Assembly: GCA_024362935.1 (NCBI GenBank)
Contig: JANCRA010000003.1
Span: 39,493,291-39,557,290, forward strand
Length of the DNA stretch: 64,000 nucleotides
Reading direction: 5' to 3'
From: Setophaga petechia
Lineage: Eukaryota > Chordata > Aves > Passeriformes > Parulidae
A program made the position numbers and the translations under genes. The notes beneath the pieces are model-generated. The model worked only from the letters and a program-made list of their open reading frames with translations. It was not told the DNA's origin and searched no databases. This document shows positions 17,601 through 29,600 of the stretch, one piece after another. Position 1 is the first letter of the stretch. Each line of letters begins with the position of its first letter.

Positions 17601-20600
17601 ACAACATGGCTGCCTCCGCACATTTTTCCTTGGGACCGTCCCTAACCCTAGGCTGATTGACCAGTTTAGGGCTTAGGCTTACGCCTAGGCTAAGGGCTTT
17701 TTAATCCAGAAAGCCCTGAGCTCCAGGCACACTGCAACTGCAAAAGGTATCCCAAGGGGAGCGCAAAAGTGCCACAACATCGCTGCCTCCACAGCTTTTT
17801 CTTTGGTGCCATCCCTAACCCTAGGCTGATTTACCTGGCTAGGGCTAGGGTTAGGGTTAGGCCTAGGGTTAGGGTTTTTTAAATGAGAAAGGCTTGAGCT
17901 CCAGACACAATTCAGCTGGCAAAGGCATCCCAAGGGGATCGAAAAAGTGCCACAACATGGCTGCCTCCGCACATTTTTCCTTGGGACCGTCCCTAACCCT
18001 AGGCTGATTGACCAGTTTAGGGCTTAGGCTTACGCCTAGGGTAAGGGCTTTTTAATCCAGAAAGCCCTGAGCTCCAGGCACACTGCAACTGCAAAAGGTA
18101 TCCCAAGGGGTGCGCAAAAGTGCCACAACATCGCTGCCTCCACAGCTTTTTCTTTGGTGCCATCCCTAACCCTAGGCTGATTTACCTGGCTAGGGCTAGG
18201 GTTAGGGTTACGCCTAGGGTTAGGGTTTTTTAAATGAGAAAGGCTTGAGCTCCAGACACAATTCAGCTGGCAAAGGCATCCCAAGGGGATCGAAAAAGTG
18301 CCACAACATGGCTGCCTCCGCACATTTTTCCTTGGGACCGTCCCTAACCCTAGGCTGATTGACCAGTTTAGGGCTTAGGCTTACGCCTAGGGTAAGGGCT
18401 TTTTAATCCAGAAAGCCCTGAGCTCCAGGCACACTGCAACTGCAAAAGGTATCCCAAGGGGAGCGCAAAAGTGCCACAACATCGCTGCCTCCACAGCTTT
18501 TTCTTTGGTGCCATCCCTAACCCTAGGCTGATTTACCTGGCTAGGGCTAGGGTTAGGGTTACGCCTAGGGTTAGGGTTTTTTAAATGAGAAAGGCTTGAG
18601 CTCCAGACACAATTCAGCTGGCAAAGGCATCCCAAGGGGATCGAAAAAGTGCCACAACATGGCTGCCTCCGCACATTTTTCCTTGGGACCGTCCCTAACC
18701 CCAGGCTGATTGACCAGTTTAGGGCTTAGGCTTACGCCTAGGGTAAGGGCTTTTTAATCCAGAAAGCCCTGAGCTCCAGGCACACTGCAACTGCAAAAGG
18801 TATCCCAAGGGGAGCGCAAAAGTGCCACAACATCGCTGCCTCCACAGCTTTTTCTTTGGTGCCATCCCTAACCCTAGGCTGATTTACCTGGCTAGGGCTA
18901 GGGTTAGGGTTACGCCTAGGGTTAGGGTTTTTTAAATGAGAAAGGCTTGAGCTCCAGACACAATTCAGCTGGCAAAGGCATCCCAAGGGGATCGAAAAAG
19001 TGCCACAACATGGCTGCCTCCGCACATTTTTCCTTGGGACCGTCCCTAACCCTAGGCTGATTGACCAGTTTAGGGCTTAGGCTTACGCCTAGGGTAAGGG
19101 CTTTTTAATCCAGAAAGCCCTGAGCTCCAGGCACACTGCAACTGCAAAAGGTATCCCAAGGGGAGCGCAAAAGTGCCACAACATCGCTGCCTCCACAGCT
19201 TTTTCTTTGGTGCCATCCCTAACCCTAGGCTGATTTACCTGGCTAGGGCTAGGGTTAGGGTTACGCCTAGGGTTAGGGTGTTTTAAATGAGAAAGGCTTG
19301 AGCTCCAGACACAATTCAGCTGGCAAAGGCATCCCAAGGGGATCGAAAAAGTGCCACAACATGGCTGCCTCCGCCCATTTTTCCTTGGGACCGTCCCTAA
19401 CCCTAGGCTGATTGACCAGTTTAGGGCTTAGGCTTACGCCTAGGGTAAGGGCTTTTTAATCCCGAAAGCCCTGAGCTCCAGGCACACTGCAACTGCAAAA
19501 GGTATCCCAAGGGGAGCGCAAAAGCGCCACAACATCCCTGCCTCCACAGCTTTTTCTTTGGTGCCATCCCTAACCCTAGGCTGATTTACCTGGCTAGGGA
19601 TAGGGTTAGGGTTACGCCTAGGGTTAGGGTTTTTTAAATGAGAAAGGCTTGAGCTCCAGACACAATTCAGCTGGCAAAGGCATCCCAAGGGGATCGAAAA
19701 AGTGCCACAACATGGCTGCCTCCGCACATTTTTCCTTGGGACCGTCCCTAACCCTAGGCTGATTGACCAGTTTAGGGCTTAGGCTTACGCCTAGGCTAAG
19801 GGCTTTTTAATCCAGAAAGCCCTGAGCTCCAGGCACACTGCAACTGCAAAAGGTATCCCAAGGGGAGCGCAAAAGTGCCACAACATCGCTGCCTCCACAG
19901 CTTTTTCCTTGGTGCCATCCCTAACCCTAGGCTGATTTACCTGGCTAGGGCTAGGGTTAGGGTTACGCCTAGGGTTAGGGTTTTTTAAATGAGAAAGGCT
20001 TGACCTCCAGACACAATTCAGCTGGCAAAGGCATCCCAAGGGGATCGAAAAAGTGCCACAACATGGCTGCCTCCGCACATTTTTCCTTGGGACCGTCCCT
20101 AGCCCTAGGCTGATTGACCAGTTTAGGGCTTAGGCTTACGCCTAGGGTAAGGGCTTTTTAATCCAGAAAGCCCTGAGCTCCAGGCACACTGCAACTGCAA
20201 AAGGTATCCCAAGGGGAGCGCAAAAGTGCCACAACATCGCTGCCTCCACAGCTTTTTCTTTGGTGCCATCCCTAACCCTAGGCTGATTTACCTGGCTAGG
20301 GCTAGGGTTAGGGTTACGCCTAGGGTTAGGGTTTTTTAAATGAGAAAGGCTTGAGCTCCAGACACAATTCAGCTGGCAAAGGCATCCCAAGGGGATCGAA
20401 AAAGTGCCACAACATGGCTGCCTCCGCACATTTTTCCTTGGGACCGTCCCTAACCCTAGGCTGATTGACCAGTTTAGGGCTTAGGCTTACGCCTAGGGTA
20501 AGGGCTTTTTAATCCAGAAAGCCCTGAGCTCCAGGCACACTGCAACTGCAAAAGGTATCCCAAGGGGAGCGCAAAAGTGCCACAACATCGCTGCCTCCAC

Positions 20601-23600
20601 AGCTTTTTCTTTGGTGCCATCCCTAACCCTAGGCTGATTTACCTGGCTAGGGCTAGGGTTAGGGTTACGCCTAGGGTTAGGGTTTTTTAAATGAGAAAGG
20701 CTTGAGCTCCAGACACAATTCAGCTGGCAAAGGCATCCCAAGGGGATCGAAAAAGTGCCACAACATGGCTGCCTCCGCACATTTTTCCTTGGGACCGTCC
20801 CTAACCCCAGGCTGATTGACCAGTTTAGGGCTTAGGCTTACGCCTAGGGTAAGGGCTTTTTAATCCAGAAAGCCCTGAGCTCCAGGCACACTGCAACTGC
20901 AAAAGGTATCCCAAGGGGAGCGCAAAAGTGCCACAACATCGCTGCCTCCACAGCTTTTTCTTTGGTGCCATCCCTAACCCTAGGCTGATTTACCTGGCTA
21001 GGGCTAGGGTTAGGGTTACGCCTAGGGTTAGGGTTTTTTAAATGAGAAAGGCTTGAGCTCCAGACACAATTCCGCTGGCAAAGGCATCCCAAGGGGATCG
21101 AAAAAGTGCCACAACATGGCTGCCTCCGCACATTTTTCCTTGGGACCGTCCCTAACCCTAGGCTGATTGACCAGTTTAGGGCTTAGGCTTACGCCTAGGG
21201 TAAGGGCTTTTTAATCCAGAAAGCCCTGAGCTCCAGGCACACTGCAACTGCAAAAGGTATCCCAAGGGGAGCGCAAAAGTGCCACAACATCGCTGCCTCC
21301 ACAGCTTTTTCTTTGGTGCCATCCCTAACCCTAGGCTGATTTACCTGGCTAGGGCTAGGGTTAGGGTTAGGCCTAGGGTTAGGGTTTTTTAAATGAGAAA
21401 GGCTTGAGCTCCAGACACAATTCAGCTGGCAAAGGCATCCCAAGGGGATCGAAAAAGTGCCACAACATGGCTGCCTCCGCACATTTTTCCTTGGGACCGT
21501 CCCTAACCCTAGGCTGATTGACCAGTTTAGGGCTTAGGCTTACGCCTAGGGTAAGGGCTTTTTAATCCAGAAAGCCCTGAGCTCCAGGCACACTGCAACT
21601 GCAAAAGGTATCCCAAGGGGAGCCCAAAAGTGCCACAACATCGCTGCCTCCACAGCTTTTTCCTTGGTGCCATCCCTAACCCTAGGCTGATTTACCTGGC
21701 TAGGGCTAGGGTTAGGGTTACGCCTAGGGTTAGGGTTTTTTAAATGAGAAAGGCTTGAGCTCCAGACACAATTCAGCTGGCAAAGGCATCCCAAGGGGAT
21801 CGAAAAAGTGCCACAACATGGCTGCCTCCGCACATTTTTCCTTGGGACCGTCCCTAACCCTAGGCTGATTGACCAGTTTAGGGCTTAGGCTTACGCCTAG
21901 GCTAAGGGCTTTTTAATCCAGAAAGCCCTGAGCTCCAGGCACACTGCAACTGCAAAAGGTATCCCAAGGGGAGCGCAAAAGTGCCACAACATCGCTGCCT
22001 CTACAGCTTTTTCTTTGGTGCCATCCCTAACCCTAGGCTGATTTACCTGGCTAGGGCTAGGGTTAGGGTTACGCCTAGGGTTAGGGTTTTTTAAATGAGA
22101 AAGGCTTGAGCTCCAGACACAATTCCGCTGCCAAAGGCATCCCAAGGGGATCGAAAAAGTGCCACAACATGGCTGCCTCCGCACATTTTTCCTTGGGACC
22201 GTCCCTAACCCTAGGCTGATTGACCAGTTTAGGGCTTAGGCTTACGCCTAGGGTAAGGGCTTTTTAATCCAGAAAGCCCTGAGCTCCAGGCACACTGCAA
22301 CTGCAAAAGGTATCCCAAGGGGAGCGCAAAAGTGCCACAACATCGCTGCCTCCACAGCTTTTTCTTTGGTGCCATCCCTAACCCTAGGCTGATTTACCTG
22401 GCTAGGGCTAGGGTTAGGGTTACGCCTAGGGTTAGGGTTTTTTAAATGAGAAAGGCTTGAGCTCCAGACACAATTCAGCTGGCAAAGGCATCCCAAGGGG
22501 ATCGAAAAAGTGCCACAACATGGCTGCCTCCGCACATTTTTCCTTGGGACCGTCCCTAACCCTAGGCTGATTGACCAGTTTAGGGCTTAGGCTTACGCCT
22601 AGGGTAAGGGCTTTTTAATCCAGAAAGCCCTGAGCTCCAGGCACACTGCAACTGCAAAAGGTATCCCAAGGGGAGCGCAAAAGTGCCACAACATCGCTGC
22701 CTCCACAGCTTTTTCTTTGGTGCCATCCCTAACCCTAGGCTGATTTACCTGGCTAGGGCTAGGGTTAGGGTTACGCCTAGGGTTAGGGTGTTTTAAATGA
22801 GAAAGGCTTGAGCTCCAGACACAATTCAGCTGGCAAAGGCATCCCAAGGGGATCGACAATGTACCAAAACATGGCTGCCTCCGCACATTTTTCCTTGGGA
22901 CCGTCCGTAACCCTAGGCTGATTGACCAGCTTAGGGCTTAGGCTTACGCCTAGGGTAAGGGCTTTTTAATCCAGAAAGCCCTTAGCTCCAGGCACACTGC
23001 AACTGCAAAAGGTATCCCAAGGGGAGCGCAAAAGTGCCACAACATCGCTGCCTCCACAGCTTTTTCTTTGGTGCCATCCCTAACCCTAGGCTGATTTACC
23101 TGGCTAGGGCTAGGGTTAGGGTTACGCCTAGGGTTAGGGTTTTTTAAATGAGAAAGGCTTGAGCTCCAGACACAATTCAGCTGGCAAAGGCATCCCAAGG
23201 GGATCGAAAAAGTGCCACAACATGGCTGCCTCCGCACATTTTTCCTTGGGACCGTCCCTAACCCTAGGCTGATTGACCAGTTTAGGGCTTAGGCTTACGC
23301 CTAGGGTAAGGGCTTTTTAATCCAGAAAGCCCTGAGCTCCAGGCACACTGCAACTGCAAAAGGTATCCCAAGGGGAGCGCAAAAGTGCCACAACATCGCT
23401 GCCTCCACAGCTTTTTCTTTGGTGCCATCCCTAACCCTAGGCTGATTTACCTGGCTAGGGCTAGGGTTAGGGTTACGCCTAGGGTTAGGGTGTTTTAAAT
23501 GAGAAAGGCTTGAGCTCCAGACACAATTCAGCTGGCAAAGGCATCCCAAGGGGATCGACAAAGTACCAAAACATGGCTGCCTCCGCACATTTTTCCTTGG

Positions 23601-26600
23601 GACCGTCCGTAACCCTAGGCTGATTGACCAGCTTAGGGCTTAGGCTTACGCCTAGGGTAAGGGCTTTTTAATCCAGAAAGCCCTGAGCTCCAGGCACACT
23701 GCAACTGCAAAAGGTATCCCAAGGGGAGCGCAAAAGCGCCACAACATCGCTGCCTCCACAGCTTTTTCTTTGGTGCCATCCCTAACCCTAGGCTGATTTA
23801 CCTGGCTAGGGCTAGGGTTAGGGTTACGCCTAGGGTTAGGGTTTTTTTAAATGAGAAAGGCTTGAGCTCCAGACACAATTCAGCTGGCAAAGGCATCCCA
23901 AGGGGATCGAAAAAGTGCCACAACATGGCTGCCTCCGCACATTTTTCCTTGGGACCGTCCCTAACCCTAGGCTGATTGACCAGTTTAGGGCTTAGGCTTA
24001 CGCCTAGGCTAAGGGCTTTTTAATCCAGAAAGCCCTGAGCTCCAGGCACACTGCAACTGCAAAAGGTATCCCAAGGGGAGCGCAAAAGTGCCACAACATC
24101 GCTGCCTCCACAGCTTTTTCTTTGGTGCCATCCCTAACCCTAGGCTGATTTACCTGGCTAGGGCTAGGGTTAGGGTTACGCCTAGGGTTAGGGTTTTTTA
24201 AATGAGAAAGGCTTGAGCTCCAGACACAATTCAGCTGGCAAAGGCATCCCAAGGGGATCGAAAAAGTGCCACAACATGGCTGCCTCCGCACATTTTTCCT
24301 TGGGACCGTCCCTAACCCTAGGCTGATTGACCAGTTTAGGGCTTAGGCTTACGCCTAGGGTAAGGGTTTTTTAATCCAGAAAGCCCTGAGCTCCAGGCAC
24401 ACTGCAACTGCAAAAGGTATCCCAAGGGGAGCGCAAAAGTGCCACAACATCGCTGCCTCCACAGCTTTTTCTTTGGTGCCATCCCTAACCCTAGGCTGAT
24501 TTACCTGGCTAGGGCTAGGGTTAGGGTTAGGCCTAGGGTTAGGGTTTTTTAAATGAGAAAGGCTTGAGCTCCAGACACAATTCAGCTGGCAAAGGCATCC
24601 CAAGGGGATCGAAAAAGTGCCACAACATGGCTGCCTCCGCACATTTTTCCTTGGGACCGTCCCTAACCCTAGGCTGATTGACCAGTTTAGGGCTTAGGCT
24701 TACGCCTAGGGTAAGGGTTTTTTAATCCAGAAAGCCCTGAGCTCCAGGCACACTGCAACTGCAAAAGGTATCCCAAGGGGAGCGCAAAAGTGCCACAACA
24801 TCGCTGCCTCCACAGCTTTTTCTTTGGTGCCATCCCTAACCCTAGGCTGATTTACCTGGCTAGGGCTAGGGTTAGGGTTAGGCCTAGGGTTAGGGTTTTT
24901 TAAATGAGAAAGGCTTGAGCTCCAGACACAATTCAGCTGGCAAAGGCATCCCAAGGGGATCGAAAAAGTGCCACAACATGGCTGCCTCCGCACATTTTTC
25001 CTTGGGACCGTCCCTAACCCTAGGCTGATTGACCAGTTTAGGGCTTAGGCTTACGCCTAGGGTAAGGGCTTTTTAATCCAGAAAGCCCTGAGCTCCAGGC
25101 ACACTGCAACTGCAAAAGGTATCCCAAGGGGAGCGCAAAAGTGCCACAACATCGCTGCCTCCACAGCTTTTTCTTTGGTGCCATCCCTAACCCTAGGCTG
25201 ATTTACCTGGCTAGGGCTAGGGTTAGGGTTACGCCTAGGGTTAGGGTTTTTTAAATGAGAAAGGCTTGAGCTCCAGACACAATTCAGCTGGCAAAGGCAT
25301 CCCAAGGGGATCGAAAAAGTGCCACAACATGGCTGCCTCCGCACATTTTTCCTTGGGACCGTCCCTAACCCTAGGCTGATTGACCAGTTTAGGGCTTAGG
25401 CTTACGCCTAGGGTAAGGGCTTTTTAATCCCGAAAGCCCTGAGCTCCAGGCACACTGCAACTGCAAAAGGTATCCCAAGGGGAGCGCAAAAGTGCCACAA
25501 CATCGCTGCCTCCACAGCTTTTTCTTTGGTGCCATCCCTAACCCTAGGCTGATTTACCTGGCTAGGGCTAGGGTTAGGGTTACGCCTAGGGTTAGGGTTT
25601 TTTAAATGAGAAAGGCTTGACCTCCAGACACAATTCAGCTGGCAAAGGCATCCCAAGGGGATCGAAAAAGTGCCACAACATGGCTGCCTCCGCACATTTT
25701 TCCTTGGGACCGTCCCTAACCCTAGGCTGATTGACCAGTTTAGGGCTTAGGCTTACGCCTAAGGTAAGGGCTTTTTAATCCCGAAAGCCCTGAGCTCCAG
25801 GCACACTGCAACTGCAAAAGGTATCCCAAGGGGAGCGCAAAAGTGCCACAACATCGCTGCCTCCACAGCTTTTTCTTTGGTGCCATCCCTAACCCTAGGC
25901 TGATTTACCTGGCTAGGGCTAGGGTTAGGGTTACGCCTAGGGTTAGGGTTTTTTAAATGAGAAAGGCTTGAGCTCCAGACACAATTCAGCTGGCAAAGGC
26001 ATCCCAAGGGGATCGAAAAAGTGCCACAACATGGCTGCCTCCGCACATTTTTCCTTGGGACCGTCCCTAACCCTAGGCTGATTGACCAGTTTAGGGCTTA
26101 GGCTTACGCCTAGGGTAAGGGCTTTTTAATCCAGAAAGCCCTGAGCTCCAGGCACACTGCAACTGCAAAAGGTATCCCAAGGGGAGCGCAAAAGTGCCAC
26201 AACATCGCTGCCTCCACAGCTTTTTCTTTGGTGCCATCCCTAACCCTAGGCTGATTTACCTGGCTAGGGCTAGGGTTAGGGTTAGGCCTAGGGTTAGGGT
26301 TTTTCAAATGAGAAAGGCTTGAGCTCCAGACACAATTCAGCTGGCAAAGGCATCCCAAGGGGATCGAAAAAGTGCCACAACATGGCTGCCTCCGCACATT
26401 TTTCCTTGGGACCGTCCCTAACCCTAGGCTGATTGACCAGTTTAGGGCTTAGGCTTACGCCTAGGGTAAGGGCTTTTTAATCCAGAAAGCCCTGAGCTCC
26501 AGGCACACTGCAACTGCAAAAGGTATCCCAAGGGGAGCGCAAAAGTGCCACAACATCGCTGCCTCCACAGCTTTTTCTTTGGTGCCATCCCTAACCCTAG

Positions 26601-29600
26601 GCTGATTTACCTGGCTAGGGCTAGGGTTAGGGTTACGCCTAGGGTTAGGGTTTTTTAAATGAGAAAGGCTTGAGCTCCAGAAACAATTCAGCTGGCAAAG
26701 GCATCCCAAGGGGATCGAAAAAGTGCCACAACATGGCTGCCTCCGCACATTTTTCCTTGGGACCGTCCCTAACCCTAGGCTGATTGACCAGTTTAGGGCT
26801 TAGGCTTACGCCTAGGGTAAGGGTTTTTTAATCCAGAAAGCCCTGAGCTCCAGGCACACTGCAACTGCAAAAGGTATCCCAAGGGGAGCGCAAAAGCGCC
26901 ACAACATCGCTGCCTCCACAGCTTTTCTTTGGTGCCATCCCTAACCCTAAGCTGATTTACCTGGCTAGGGCTAGGGTTAGGGTTACGCCTAGGGTTAGGG
27001 TTTTTTAAATGAGAAAGGCTTGAGCTCCAGACACAATTCAGCTGGCAAAGGCATCCCAAGGGGATCGAAAAAGTGCCACAACATGGCTGCCTCCGCACAT
27101 TTTTCCTTGGGACCGTCCCTAACCCTAGGCTGATTGACCAGTTTAGGGCTTAGGCTTACGCCTAGGGTAAGGGTTTTTTAATCCAGAAAGCCCTGAGCTC
27201 CAGGCACACTGCAACTGCAAAAGGTATCCCAAGGGGAGCGCAAAAGTGCCACAACATCGCTGCCTCCACAGCTTTTTCTTTGGTGCCATCCCTAACCCTA
27301 GGCTGATTTACCTGGCTAGGGCTAGGGTTAGGGTTACGCCTAGGGTTAGGGTTTTTTAAATGAGAAAGGCTTGACCTCCAGACACAATTCAGCTTGCAAA
27401 GGCATCCCAAGGGGATCGAAAAAGTGCCACAACATGGCTGCCTCCGCACATTTTTCCTTGGGACCGTCCCTAACCCTAGGCTGATTGACCAGTTTAGGGC
27501 TTAGGCTTACGCCTAGGGTAAGGGTTTTTTAACCCAGAAAGCCCTGAGCTCCAGGCACACTGCAACTGCAAAAGGTATCCCAAGGGGAGCGCAAAAGTGC
27601 CACAACATCGCTGCCTCCACAGCTTTTTCTTTGGTGCCATCCCTAACCCTAGGCTAATTTACCTGGCTAGGGCTAGGGTTAGGGTTACGCCTAGGGTTAG
27701 GGTTTTTTAAATGAGAAAGGCTTGAGCTCCAGACACAATTCAGCTGGCAAAGGCATCCCAAGGGGATCGAAAAAGTGCCACAACATGGCTGCCTCCGCAC
27801 ATTTTTCCTTGGGACCGTCCCTAACCCTAGGCTGATTGACCAGTTTAGGGCTTAGGCTTACGCCTAGGGTAAGGGCTTTTTAATCCAGAAAGCCCTGAGC
27901 TCCAGGCACACTGCAACTGCAAAAGGTATCCCAAGGGGAGCGCAAAAGTGCCACAACATCGCTGCCTCCACAGCTTTTTCTTTGGTGCCATCCCTAACCC
28001 TAGGCTGATTTACCTGGCTAGGGCGAGGGTTAGGGTTACGCCTAGGGTTAGGGTTTTTTAAATGAGAAAGGCTTGAGCTCCAGACACAATTCAGCTGGCA
28101 AAGGCATCCCAAGGGGATCGAAAAAGTGCCACAACATGGCTGCCTCCGCACATTTTTCCTTGGGACCGTCCCTAACCCTAGGCTGATTGACCAGTTTAGG
28201 GCTTAGGCTTACGCCTAGGGTAAGGGCTTTTTAATCCAGAAAGCCCTGAGCTCCAGGCACACTGCAACTGCAAAAGGTATCCCAAGGGGAGCGCAAAAGT
28301 GCCACAACATCGCTGCCTCCACAGCTTTTTCTTTGGTGCCATCCCTAACCCTAGGCTGATTTACCTGGCAAGGGCTAGGGTTAGGGTTACGCCTAGGGTT
28401 AGGGTTTTTTAAATGAGAAAGGCTTGAGCTCCAGACACAATTCAGCAGGCAAAGGCATCCCAAGGGGATCGAAAAAGTGCCACAACATGGCTGCCTCCGC
28501 ACATTTTTCCTTGGGACCGTCCCTAACCCTAGGCTGATTGACCAGTTTAGGGCTTAGGCTTACGCCTAGGGTAAGGGCTTTTTAATCCAGAAAGCCCTGA
28601 GCTCCAGGCACACTGCAACTGCAAAAGGTATCCCAAGGGGAGCGCAAAAGCGCCACAAAATCGCTGCCTCCACAGCTTTTCTTTGGTGCCATCCCTAACC
28701 CTAAGCTGATTTACCTGGCTAGGGCTAGGGTTAGGGTTACGCCTAGGGTTAGGGTTTTTTAAATGAGAAAGGCTTGACCTCCAGACACAATTCAGCTGGC
28801 AAAGGCATCCCAAGGGGATCGAAAAAGTGCCACAACATGGCTGCCTCCGCACATTTTTCCTTGGGACCGTCCCTAACCCTAGGCTGTATACCAGTTTACG
28901 GGTAAGGGTTACGCCTAGGGTAAGGGTTTTTTAATCCAGAAAGCCCTGAGCTCCAGGCACACTGCAACTGCAAAAGGTATCCCAAGGGGAGCGCAAAAGC
29001 GCCACAACATCGCTGCCTCCACAGCTTTTTCTTTGGTGCCATCCCTAACCCTAGGCTGATTTACCTGGCTAGGGCGAGGGTTAGGGTTACGCCTAGGGTT
29101 AGGGTTTTTTAAATGAGAAAGGCTTGAGCTCCAGACACAATTCAGCTGGCAAAGGCATCCCAAGGGGATCGAAAAAGTGCCACAACATGGCTGCCTCCGC
29201 ACATTTTTCCTTGGGACCGTCCCTAACCCTAGGCTGATTGACCAGTTTAGGGCTTAGGCTTACGCCTAGGGTAAGGGCTTTTTAATCCAGAAAGCCCTGA
29301 GCTCCAGGCACACTGCAACTGCAAAAGGTATCCCAAGGGGAGCGCAAAAGTGCCACAACATCGCTGCCTCCACAGCTTTTTCTTTGGTGCCATCCCTAAC
29401 CCTAGGCTGATTTACCTGGCTAGGGCTAGGGTTAGGGTTAGGCCTAGGGTTAGGGTTTTTCAAATGAGAAAGGCTTGAGCTCCAGACACAATTCAGCTGG
29501 CAAAGGCATCCCAAGGGGATCGAAAAAGTGCCACAACATGGCTGCCTCCGCACATTTTTCCTTGGGACCGTCCCTAACCCTAGGCTGATTGACCAGTTTA

